Source: Bugula neritina (Eukaryota; Bryozoa; Gymnolaemata; Cheilostomatida; Bugulidae). From it: 64,000 nucleotides of DNA. Of this stretch, positions 14,826 through 26,500 are shown piece after piece; position 1 is the stretch's first letter; each line of letters starts with the position of its first letter. The DNA lies in the NCBI GenBank assembly GCA_964035545.1, contig OZ037765.1, positions 3,219,001 through 3,283,000 of the forward strand, read 5' to 3'. A program made the translations under genes and the position numbers. The notes under the pieces are model-generated. The model saw only the letters and a list, made by a program, of their open reading frames with translations, was not told where the DNA came from and did not search any database.

Positions 14826-14900
14826 TTGTCCCCACTGGGATTCGAACCCAAGACCTTCTGCTTGCAAGCAGTCGCACTAACCACTACACCACAGGACCAC
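14826..14900 (-). repeat. tRNA-derived SINE head or degenerate tRNA
   Basis: On the minus strand this has an A box (TGGTGTAGTGGTTAGTGCG) and a B box (GGTTCGAATCC) at tRNA spacing, with a good T arm. The acceptor stem pairs only partly and the anticodon arm cannot be folded with a proper U33, so it is not a functional tRNA. The promoter-like boxes and lack of a gene context point to a SINE of tRNA origin. Confidence 0.65.
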
Positions 14901-16093
14901 TGTGTAAGCTTCATTCTACAAGTTCTACCTATTCTGTCATTGTATTTATAGACCCCAAAACTGAAGATGTAATACACTTGGAACATCTGGAGGCGGATTT
15001 ATCTCTAACCACCAACAGTACCCCACCACAATCCTAAATCACTTTTTATAGATACCCGCTGACCCTATAAAAAGATGTCTTCCTAGCTTTAACACTTTGA
15101 GGTTACCATGCAGACAGCTTCACAAAGACTAATATACTTTATTTGTTCTGTAATTAAAACCATCTAAATTATGCAGTTTATGGTTTATTTTGGATATGTT
15201 TGCAATATGCTTTTTGGATTTTGAAAACTGGTTACAACAATGTTAATAATTAGAAAAACGTAAAATAGTTGCTTCCATTAAATTTATTAACTGTTGGGTG
15301 ATTATTGGCCATAACGTTATAACTTTTACTAAAAATACTAAATCTTACAACTTGATGTTTTCAAATGCAATGTGTTACCAATGTTGATGAAAATTTAAAA
15401 TATGCCAAAAGTTTAAGTTATTTAGAGACAAAATATGTCAAGATCAATTGGTTCATAAACAACTTGAAACATTTCAATTACTTGCATTCGACTTTATTTA
15501 TTATTTATCTATGCTACATATATTGAGTGAAAATAATAGAATGTAATTCATTTCGTGTATTAAGTATCACAAGCATTATCCATGTTATATAGGCCTACGT
15601 TTGTCTGAATAGCGTTATTGTTATAGTTGCGCTCAATTGACTAAAATAATCTTAAGAGGTTGTATTGCCAATGGCTTTGTTGAGTATTCTGTAACTTTTT
15701 CAAAATCTGCATATATAATTGTAATTTCTCTACATATAGCTATTTATCGATAGTTTAAGATAAAAATTATAATATGCAGTAAATATCACACAAGTATGTG
15801 GGATAAAAACTATTATATACTGGCTTTTGCTAAATTAATTCTTTTCAACAGAAAACTGCATATATATAATATATGAATATACAATAAGTTATTTCTTATA
15901 GGATAGCATAGTTATTATCAAAACACTTAAATTATGTTTGTATTTCACAGTAGAAGTTATTCATTTTATTTAACAGCTTATGAATAGTATTAAGTGGTTA
16001 GACAATCATCTTAATAAAAGCCATTGATGTGAAACTGCTTATAAGTTATAGGTTTTCAAATTGAATGTTACGTAACTCTTACATGTAAAAGAA
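14901..16093. other. Intergenic region upstream of the sulfotransferase
   Basis: AT-rich sequence with no gene. It would hold the promoter of the sulfotransferase at 16094; no element can be assigned with confidence. Confidence 0.35.
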
Positions 16094-17494
16094 ATGCAGT
16101 TTGCATGCAGCTATTGCCTGCACAAGTTGGCACAGCAACTAATAGCTATCTATAAGTCAATGAGCATGTGCAAAAGACGGAGAGCATTTCTTCTGCTAAG
16201 TGTTACTGTAGTACTTGGTTTAGTTATTTTGATTGCGAAATACTTGAGGTTGGAAATTGAATCTAATCATACTGAGAGATTGTTTGAATTAGAAAAAAGA
16301 AAGACTATTGGAAAACGTGAAGACTGCATTTTGTTTTTAAAAGACATGCTGAATAGAGCAGTTTACAAAGAGAACTTCAACAGCTGCCATATACAGAAAC
16401 TGAAAGCCATAGCTAGTGATATAACAAACAATTTCAACCAAGATGTAGCAAAGGTTTATCTGACTGAAAATTTATACAATAAGTTCATAAAAACATACTC
16501 CATCATCAACAGCACCAGAGAGAAGAATACAGAAGTATTTCAGCAACAGATGAATCATGATCAAAGCAAATCTTGGAGTGGTGGATCCATACATTTCATT
16601 AAGGGGTATAAAGTCAGTGGTAGTCATGCTGCACATTTGCTCACCACGCTTGCATACACTCACGATCTCAATATCGACCCCACCGGTGGACTGAAAGGTG
16701 GCTCAATCAATTGGAATCGCTATAAATCTTGTGTAGATGTTGCAGGTTTGGATCACCCCCACAGACAGTTTTATAAAACGGTCACTTTCAGTTTTATGAA
16801 GAAGTACTTTTGCACAGACGTTGTGGAATTCATGTTTGTGAGAGATCCGATTGAAAGACTGTGGAGTGCTTACAACCACTATATAGTTTGGTATAAACAG
16901 AATAAGAGCTCATTGGAAAGCTTTTTAAAAAGTCAGCACAGCTTGCTGACTTCCCCCCATAAGATGTTGTCAAGCTCAGTGAAAGAAGCTCTCAACTTTA
17001 CAAAAAGTATTACAGTTCTTTTCCAGGAATCAATGCCAGAGTCGCTGGTTCTGATGGCTGTATCGGCTAATATTAGTATTTGTGATTTGATGTACGAACC
17101 TTGTGACATTGCAGCTCATGACTGGGCAGCCAATAAATGTAACCCTAACAAACGACAGATCTCAGACAGCTCCCGAAACATAATAAAGGCAAGTAAGCTT
17201 TATATCTATGAGAAGCAGTTTTATGATGAATTAAAAGAAACATTTTTACAAAAAACAGCAAGTGAAAGTTTTCAACAACTGTTGTTTAGATACAAGAAGC
17301 TTCAGAATGATGCGTTGATTGCTTGCTCTAACAGGGTGGCCGTGAAGGCTTGGGAAAATGTCCTCTTTGCAGACTCTAAAGTAAAAGTTACTAGTGGAAA
17401 AATAATTCGATTCAGAGTTTATGGTGCAAATTCACCGAGTATTTTGACGGGAAGTTTGTTATGCATACAGGACTACTGCAGGAAACATATTTAA
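16094..17494 (+). CDS. Golgi-type membrane sulfotransferase, Gal3ST-like
   Basis: Predicted 466-aa type II membrane enzyme that would transfer sulfate from PAPS to a glycan or glycolipid in the Golgi. Residues 27-30 (KRRR) precede one TM segment at about 31-49, followed by a lumenal stem. The PAPS 5'-phosphosulfate loop is seen at about 168-180 (FIKGYKVSGSHAAHL) and the 3'-phosphate motif at 249-260 (VRDPIERLWSAY, with R250 and S258). Cysteines and N-glycosylation sequons are scattered through the lumenal part. The coding region is a single exon. The Met at residue 22 or 24 could also be the start; the upstream one is chosen because the frame is open. The Gal3ST assignment rests on the FxKxxKxxGS-like block and is less sure than the superfamily. 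Confidence 0.8.
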   Translation: MQFACSYCLHKLAQQLIAIYKSMSMCKRRRAFLLLSVTVVLGLVILIAKYLRLEIESNHTERLFELEKRKTIGKREDCILFLKDMLNRAVYKENFNSCHIQKLKAIASDITNNFNQDVAKVYLTENLYNKFIKTYSIINSTREKNTEVFQQQMNHDQSKSWSGGSIHFIKGYKVSGSHAAHLLTTLAYTHDLNIDPTGGLKGGSINWNRYKSCVDVAGLDHPHRQFYKTVTFSFMKKYFCTDVVEFMFVRDPIERLWSAYNHYIVWYKQNKSSLESFLKSQHSLLTSPHKMLSSSVKEALNFTKSITVLFQESMPESLVLMAVSANISICDLMYEPCDIAAHDWAANKCNPNKRQISDSSRNIIKASKLYIYEKQFYDELKETFLQKTASESFQQLLFRYKKLQNDALIACSNRVAVKAWENVLFADSKVKVTSGKIIRFRVYGANSPSILTGSLLCIQDYCRKHI

Positions 17495-18604
17495 AGTATT
17501 TCCTCCAACTTTCCAAATTTTTGAAAGTCATTCATCTCTGTTTGAACTTCAGTTTTCTACCAAATGATTAACTTAAAAGGATACTCACCTATTCTAATTT
17601 GTTCTGCCTTTTATTAATATCCATATTTATCTTATGTAGATATTAAATTATATACAGTAAAAAACCTTAAGTTTTTCTAGAATAAAAGACAATAATTTTT
17701 AAACCTATCTAAGTCAAGTATTGCCAATCACTTAAATTTTGTGCCTGTGGGAGATTGTTCTTTTGACATTTCAGCTAAAATTGTTATGCAACTTTATTGC
17801 AATACAAAGAATTGCTACATTTATACATACTTTTTATGTTATTATTTTAAAAATATATATTAAAAAAAATTAAAAAAACATAATTTTTATATTTTTATAT
17901 TATTACCTATATAATATTGTGGTTCACAAATTTTCAACAAATTGTTTAAATATTAAGTAATTAAAATGCGTTATATATATATTTTCAAATACATGTATAC
18001 TATACGACCATAAAGCAAGCAGGTGTTTAAAGGAAGGAAATTTAAAATTAAAGAAATAAATTGTAATTTTAAAACATACTACAAAAGACATGTTCAAAAA
18101 TATATCAGCAAAATTGCCTTTTTCTTATAACTCGTCATTTATAATTTACAATTTGCTATAAAATAGTTGATATTTGATGCTTATACTATTTGTGACAGTC
18201 CATCGTTGCGTATATACTATACCTGAAAGCTATAAGTGTAACTTTAAATAAAAATAAATTACAATTGTAAGTTATAAATCTAACATAGCACTTGAAAATT
18301 TCAAATTTAACTCTTTCTAGCATCACTGTGCCATATTTTTGTAAGTTGATTTAAATTTCATGTAAGCTTGCATAATTGAAGTCTATAGAACCAAAAAAAA
18401 ACATTGTATTTTAATCACTGTAAGTTATACTTTAGAAATCCTGTAAATATAGAATATATGGAGCTAAAAAACTCACTCGCGCAAGTTTATAGTTGCTATC
18501 CCTGTGAGAAATCCCTGATGGAAAGGGTTTTGTAAGATCGGGCTAAGGACTTATTCAGATGAGGCACTGGAGCAATTATGACTGGATGCTCTTCCAAACA
18601 TTAC
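17495..18604. other. Intergenic region downstream of the sulfotransferase
   Basis: Very AT-rich, no gene. AATAAA words occur (for example near 17681), but none is clearly the poly(A) site of the sulfotransferase. Confidence 0.35.
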
Positions 18605-18690
18605 CAATTGCCTTTGTCAGGGCTCGAACCCATAACCTCGTGTTTACTAGGCAAATGCTCTAACCTTTAGACCACGGCTGATCCATATAA
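18605..18690 (-). repeat. tRNA-like SINE head
   Basis: Minus strand carries an A box (GTGGTCTAAAGGTTAGAGC) and a B box (GGTTCGAGCCC) at tRNA spacing. Only about four acceptor-stem pairs form and the anticodon stem is poor, so this is read as a SINE head or pseudo-tRNA. It faces another tRNA-like head at 18766. Confidence 0.6.
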
Positions 18691-18765
18691 GGAGTTAAGT
18701 ATTTAGCTAAATATGGGCTGTAACTTTGGCTGGGTATGCTGTGAGTTGCAGTGTTGAGTTTACTC

Positions 18766-18842
18766 AGTGGCCCTTGTGTTGTAATGATTTCTAGAGTGTC
18801 TGCTTGCAAGCTGAAGGTTTTGAGTTCGAATCCAGTGGGAGC
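18766..18842 (+). repeat. tRNA-like SINE head
   Basis: Plus strand carries a degraded A box (GTTGTAATGATTTCTAGAG) and a good B box (GAGTTCGAATCC). Its central part (CTGCTTGCAAGC) matches the element at 14826-14900, which suggests the same SINE family in the opposite orientation. Confidence 0.6.
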
Positions 18843-19968
18843 AATTATTTTCATGAGTCGCTCACGGCACCTACGAGCTGATTTATTTAACTCACATAAA
18901 ACTGGTTCATAATGCTAATTAGGTCAAAGCGGTTTGGAATGGGGGATCATTATATTATCACAATAGAGGCAGTACAAACTTTTGAGTCGTTGAGTGCATA
19001 TTTTTTCCAAGCTCCTAACCATAGCCTCAACCGCTGTACTCAATGACCCAACACAGTTTTACTCTATCAAATTATTTAGAAATAAATAAATTAAAACTGT
19101 TAATTGACCTAATTGTTCTAGATTTGTGTTTTACTATAATATGTGATTTTATTCCTATAGACTAGCAATTAAAAAGCTAACTTTTGAAGTTGTTGGTTTT
19201 TTAAAATTATCAGTGGAACATTATAGGGAGCCAATCTACAATATAAAAAGCCATTTACTTCATTTTAGTGATATAATTGCTTCCCGGTCTTAAGTGAAAC
19301 ATTCACAGTTTTTCAGCTAAATAAGGCAAAAAGCAGTTGTGAAATGACACATTTAAACTTTATAGTAACCTAAATTTTTGCTAAATTTACTTGTAATTAT
19401 AGAAACACATTTTGGTCTTCAGATTTGACGCAATGGTTGCTTTGTAGTATATACAAATGTGTAGATTGTCTCAACGTGTAATTTATTTTGGTGAGAAATA
19501 AAAAAACATACTTTGCTGCATATAAGAGAATTATAATGCATAGGTGGTTTTAGTTTTAACATTTATTCTCACCAAACTATAAATTTTAGATAAAAGCAAC
19601 GGTTTTGAAAAAGTATTAGTGATACTAGGCAAGAAGCGTAAGTGGCGGTGAAAAAATAAAACAATAATATATAGATATTATATATAATTCTGCCAAAAAA
19701 TTGCTGCGTGATTAAAAATTAAATAAATCAAAAAAACTCAATTATTGCTTCTAAAATTTAGAATAAACATATGTATTAATATAGCAGTTTAGAGCTTACA
19801 AATAAGAAGCTATTAAATTAGGACAAAATAAAAAAGAGAGTTTAATAATTTATATTAGAAGCTGATTAAATAGTTGACCATGAATTTGAATGATTATAAA
19901 GGCACAAAATGTTACTTCTTATAAGGCAAGCATTTTTCAGTATTAGTCTTATTATTGTGAGCTTAATA
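18843..19968. other. Intergenic region before receptor C
   Basis: About 1.1 kb with no supported gene. The first 200 bases may be the body of the SINE that starts at 18766. The rest is the 3' flank of receptor C. Confidence 0.35.
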
Positions 19969-20510
19969 TTAATTGATCACCATCGTATTCTCATAACACC
20001 CTCTGGTTGCTTCTTGCTCTTCTTCCAAACCTTCAATAATGCTCTCATACTCATTTGACCTTGCTGGGGCATCTTTTCCGTGAACTCGTTCTACTGAAAC
20101 TCTTTCTACATCCACTGTCTTCATGGAGGATTCAAGTCGCAATTCTACTGGTTCATAATGTGGTGCGGCCTCTGGTTGTTGAACAATGTCATCTGTTTGG
20201 AGAGATTCATCAGATGCACTTCTGTATTGGCTAGAAAATCGTGGTCCAATGTCCATGTCTTCATATTTTGTGTTGAGATTTTCTGGCAAGTTTGGAAGTT
20301 TACGTCGTGGAGAAACGGACGAGCTCAACATTTCTTGTACATTTTTTGACGAAGTAGATTTTGTGAATTTTCCAGTAACATTTGACTCCAGCTTCTGCTC
20401 ACTAGACTCAGGCCCAGAAAATCTTCTCACCAGCACCATAATAAGAATCACTGCTAATATAATGATGATGAAACCCATTGAAACACCAACTGCTACTCCA
20501 ACCATCGAAC
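19969..20510 (-). CDS. Receptor C last exon: TM segment and tyrosine-rich tail
   Basis: Encodes a TM segment (VGVSMGFIIIILAVILIMVL) followed by RR and a tail of about 140 residues. The tail has five tyrosines: KYEDM (a YxxM, PI3-kinase-type SH2 site), QYRS, HYEPV, EYESI and CYENT (YEN, Grb2-type). None fits the strict ITIM consensus, unlike the paralogue. The tail signalling role is inferred from these motifs only. Confidence 0.75.
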
Positions 20511-23500
20511 CTACCATTGTATAATAGCCATTAGAAATACACAAAGCAAAATAAAACTCTGCTTTTTAGTGAAAATAATAGCTGTAGTTTGAATTTAATA
20601 GTAAAGATCAGTAATGTTAAAACCACTGGAAATATAGGTTAAAACCTCCAATATTTAATCATTTTTTGGTAGAAGGACAGTGGAGTTAATGTATGCTAGA
20701 TGAGAACGCTCCATTACTGCCTATAGAAATTACTGTTGAAGAGCACAAGACCAAGTGAAGCATAAAGCAAGAAGTGAAAGTCGAAAATGTGTTAGAACTG
20801 ATGAGAAGAAAATGGTTGCAGTGATTTGGACATGTATACAGAAGAGAGAAAGAAGATGGTATCAGAAGAGTGCATGAGATGAAAGTTAAACAAAAGAGAA
20901 ACCGTAGACACCCAAAGCTTAGAGTGCGTGATACAATAAGAAAAAATCTGCAATTCTGTTTACTCAATGAAAAGGACGCTCAAGACAGGGTTAGGTGAAG
21001 CTTAATTGAGCTAACCCCCTGTTCACACATTGCCGCATCGTAAACCGTAACAGCACAAACAAAATGGTGCTGCTGTTACATTTTGTCAACGGGGGTTCAC
21101 ACATCGACGCAAAGTACAACGCATGCCGTTGAGTTGTGACCAATCATAATGAGGTTAATTTTTGTCTGCGGTGACTTAGATATTATTTACAAATTATTCG
21201 CAACATTCTTTTCAAAAGATGTTATATAACTGCTATTTACTAAATAAAAGCAATTACATGAAAAGAATCTCTCTTTTAAACATATTTGTTTTTAAAATAT
21301 TTGTGCAAACTAACTTAAATTATGAATATTTAAGCCGTCCAAATCATTTTTAAGTTGTTGGTTTGCGTGCTTTTGTGATTAGGGAAAGCTAGATTTTTAA
21401 ACTGAGTTTAATTCAAAAAGCCTGATCAAGATTTTTTAATCTCTTAAAACTTTTGAATTAGTTAAATTAGATAAAAAATAAGCGATTATAATAAACTAGC
21501 AAAAACAACCTTTAAATTTTAGTAGCAGATCAACTCTATCCAATGAGAGCCCACCGTGATTTTTTGAATTAAGCACTGCTTGATCAACACCGCAGCGTAT
21601 ACCGTGGTATGATTCAGCCTGGATGTTATCAAAGATGGCGGAAAATTGCAGTTACGGCGTACGGTGCGGCAATGTGTGAACAGGGGGCAAGCCTCCAGCA
21701 GCCACCTGCTACCTGAAATGCAGGACAAGGCCGAAATTGGTGAAAATACGAGTAGTTGAGGTGAGAACAAAATTTAGCCACAACAAATGACAGATGCTGC
21801 TAAGTTCTAAGTAACATATAAGCACGAGTTAACTTACCTCGAGTTGGTACATGTAGTTCACAGGTAGGAAGATTGTCAGACCATTCTCCTTTACCATCTA
21901 CCAGTTCACATGTGATGATAACAGGACCAAAACCTTGGCAATAGTATGAAACTGTGGAGTTGAGATGGAATTCATTTTCCAGTCCATGGACTTCAGTATT
22001 GGGTACAGATGGAGGTTGAGAACATCTGATATGTTGAAAGACTGAAGCAAAAGTTGTCAGAGACTCACACTTGATGACCTATTTACTCTTATATTATACT
22101 GCTTTTAGTTACTAAAAACGCAACTGAGAGCTACTGCATTATAGGGTTATCATACTGGTATCCAATGAAAATGGGTATATTGAGTTCTGTAAGCATACCT
22201 TGAGTTGGTAGTTCACAGAGAGGAGGATTGTCAGACCATTCTCCTTTACCATCTACCAGTTTACATGTAGTGATGGCAGGACCCTGTCTTGTATATCCTT
22301 CATTGCAAGAGTAAAACACAGTTGAGTTTAAATTCCAGTTGTCATCCAGCACTTTTATTGCTGCATTTTTCACCGGAGATGGTTCGGAGCATTTGATTGG
22401 TTCAATTACTACAAAAAGATTGCAAAAAATGAGTTTTTCATAAAAAAACGTTTTGACCAAAAAGTAAGTTGTTGAGTATCAATACATTTTATTTTATTCT
22501 CAAAGATTTTATGTATAATGAATAATATAAAACTATGCTTAGCTGATAGTGTGAAAACAGCATTTTGCACTTTATATATATAAATAATAGCTGAGTTAAT
22601 TTGTTCAAATACAGACAGTTTACTTTACAATTCAAAATAGTTTTAGCTTTTAATTTGCAAAACAATGTTTAAACTACCCTGCTGCTCGCTTTTTAGCAAG
22701 CTTCAGTATATTACCCATGCAGTTTTCTGTAAAATCCATTCATATTTTGGCTATGTAGATGGCCTGTATGTTAATTCGAACTCTAAAAACTATTGAAACT
22801 GCACATGAGGCATTAGACTTTTTTTCTAAACAAAATTCAGTGCAATTGTATAAATTTTGTTCAAATGGCTGTTTATAGGAAAATATGAGTTAACTGAGAA
22901 ATAGATTTTAGTAATTGAATACTTTTTAGTTAGATCTCAATTGCTAAAACATAGGTGGCGCATTGTTAAGCACTTCACATATACTTTAAGATAGTAGAAC
23001 AGATTATTTTTTATCATTTTGAGCAATTATTTCAAAACAAAAATGTTAATATGAAATTAGTAGATTTTAGCACTTACCTTGAGTTGGGAGTCTACAGCTG
23101 GGAGGGCTACCAGACCATTCTCCTTTACCATCTACCAGCTCACATGTGAGCACCATTGAGCTTTGTCTTATAAATCCTTCTTGACAAGAATAGAATGCTT
23201 TAGAGTTCATGGCCCAAAAACCGTCAGGGTTTAGTAGCTCAGAATTATTTCCAGAAGGAGGTTGGAAACAAATGGCTGGGTGCATTAATAAAGAAGCAAT
23301 ACATTGGAGTTTAGGTTTAAGTTAAAAGCACTGTATTTTTGTACATATTCTGTTACTTCCAAGTATGTGTACAAATTTAAAATAGTTATTGTTGAGCAAT
23401 ATAATGTAAATCATCAGTGCTATAAAAGCTAATGAAGGAACGCTGAAATATTTTACAATGAATAATAAAGTAATGTTGGTGCTAGTGTGATATTTTGTAA

Positions 23501-26500
23501 CACAATTCTTTTAAACACATTTTTTGAAACAAAGTGATTTAAATAACTTTTGTAAATTGCCTTCAAGTTTGGTCCAGAGCACAAAAATTGAAGCAAAAGT
23601 GTATATAGCTATCTTTACATGACTCCAAGTAATATTCTTATAGTTATAGCAATAAAGTTTACTCACCTTTAAAGCTTCTGTATGTTTCTTGCCATATTAT
23701 ATTCTCATGTCCATCTTGTAGTTTTACTTTAATAGTCAGTTCAAAGGTTACATCTTGCTGTTTAGTAAAAGTCCATGGTCCTGTCTTTATCTGATTGGAT
23801 AATTGTCCACTTCCATAAGTTAATGTAACACTGGATACACAGTCATCAGCTTCCTGTTACAGTGAACATAGCGCTTACTGTATGTTTATGGCTCTATGAT
23901 TCAAGTATTACAACATACTATAGTAAACAAATTCATTATAAACATAGGCATGAAACATTATATAACTTCAATGCTGTACTTTAAGCAAATGACCAGCTTT
24001 TGTTATATAAAAGCAGGACTATAAAAAGTGAAACACTATGCAACAAGAAATTATATAACAATATTTAACATTTGAAAATGTCTGCCAATTGTTTCAACAG
24101 CATATACTTCTATAGTATTATATAGTAAAATAAAAAAACTTATTGCATAGTCTAAAGTCTATAAACGAAATATGATATTTAAATATATAAAATAAAAGGA
24201 AAAATTATAAACACAAGTTAAATAAACTTACAAGTGAAGGCACAGACACAGTAATTATTCTCTCTTCTTCTGGTTTCAGAATACCACTTTCTGTTATGAA
24301 AACATCTCCAGGTGTTAATTTACCTCTTTCTATAGCATATAAAAAATGAAGTAACGGTATTCAGTAAATCAACTGATAACCTTCAAGTAATTGATCTCAA
24401 CATGAAAATGTATATCATTTATGAATTATTATACTATATAAAGTAAAGGAAATATGTGTAACAGAAACTAATATTTGAAAGGTAGAAGTCATAGCTCGAC
24501 ATGCTCATAGAAACCTATTTACACATGTACATTCTAACAAATAAGAATATTTCAAGGTGTATCTGCAAGAAACTTACAACTATAGTTAACTTCATTTACC
24601 TGCACAGAAAAGAGAGTTGACTCTAGAGACATCTTGTATTAACTCTTCACCATTATAATTCCTCACAGTAGATACTCTAGCATAGTGAGGTTGTTGTATA
24701 TTCAGATTACTAATCACAGTCTCTCTGTAGTCTATAAAAACTAATTTAGAGCTTATTATTGTGTTGAAATTGGAGTTGTCTGAACATTCTATTTTGAAGT
24801 GAGTAGTTGTGAGCTCCTGACTGGGTGCAGTAGCTGGGAATTCCCATCTAATTCTGATTTCTCCTGGTGAGACATTTGTGTTTGAAGACACTGAGTCTCC
24901 AGGCAGCCTCAGAATTTCTACAACAAAAACAAAAAGATAGTTATACCCAATTTATAGAACAGTTGGAAGAAATCTTTATTTTGACATTTTTACGTAACAT
25001 ACAAGATAATGTTTTAAATAGTCTTTAACGTATTATTAGCCATTAAATTTTCCAACTAAAGAGCTGCATGAAAATAATGCTAACTGTCAAATAAAATGTG
25101 TAAAAATAATTTTACTACTACACTATAACCCATTAGAATAAAACTTCTAATGTTGATAAGTAGAGTAAATGCTATTGAGCTTATAGGCTAGAAAAACAGT
25201 TTAATTTGACATAATTTTTTTATGCATAGAATCCAATGTTATTTCTATTACAAGACTTGAGCAGCTTGTTACTATAAAATTAAAGATAGAAATATAATAT
25301 TCAGAATACATCATAGTAATAATATAGCTTTTGTATACGTGTTGAGTTTAATCAATACATTGTTGAAAACTGCTGAATAAAAAGATTATATCAGCATAGC
25401 ATTTTGTTATAGCATAGTTTAGGATAATTAGGTAAACAATAGATGTAGTCTAGAAGTAACCTCCCAAAAAGTGCTCAAAAAATTGCCTTATTACACTTTA
25501 TTAGGTGGCCATTCAAAAAAAGTTGTTTCTAGATCAGAATTTTGTGCTGATTCTGAATCTACAAACTCTAGAATTCTATCTTCACCCAAACTCAAGTTAT
25601 TGCAAAAAACAAATCAACATTTTAGATAGGTCATGATAAAAAGAAACGTGGATTGTGCAAAATAGTATCCAATTTTACCAAGCTATCTTGAAGAAAAAAT
25701 ATATGCTGAAAAATAAAAAATAATTGCCTATTGCCTAGAATTCTATGCTGATGCTGAATTTAAAGACTGCAAGATGCTATCTCAAATTAAAACCAAGTTG
25801 TTTACGTAAACATATATGTTTGTTATGAATCGACATATTGCATGCTGCATAAGCATACAGAATAATTGTATGACCAAGCTATTTATACGTAAACAAAAAC
25901 AAAGCCATGCTGATGTGTGAAAAAACTATACTTATAAAATTATAGCACAAAATAAATGTTGAAATGAATAAATATTGAAATCTTTTAAACACAGCCCAAG
26001 TGAATCATATGCTAGTCTGTCAGTAGCCTTTAAACATCTGCAAAAATCAACAAGATTCTGTAAAACTATTTAGAGAATCAGAAGCATGAGAGATAATCAA
26101 AATCAAATTGGTTGCAGTAAAATATATAATAAATGTCTAAAAATAGTGCTTCATTATAAAAAAGTATTCTCGCCATCATTGTCACTGCCGTCAGTTTCAT
26201 CAGCTTCTTTTTCCCCAATATAGCCCTTTTTTTCCAGACAATCCTTACATTGACAAACATCAGTGCATGCACTGCTTTTGAGACTTCTGACATCCACATC
26301 TTGATATGTTGCAGCTGGTCTTACAGGAGCAGTTTAAACTTTCCAATATGCATGTTCAGGTGTGGGAGCTTGAATCATTCACTTTATATTTATGCTGCCA
26401 TGATTCTCAACAATCTACTCATGATGTTCTGGAGGTGGTGCATCAACATAGGCTGTTGTCGATAACCCTTCTCCAAATGGCTGCCTGATAATTTGCTCTT

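Noticed and set aside
14826-14900. Functional tRNA
   Set aside because: Acceptor and anticodon stems do not pair well; fits a SINE head better. The same applies to 18605-18690 and 18766-18842.
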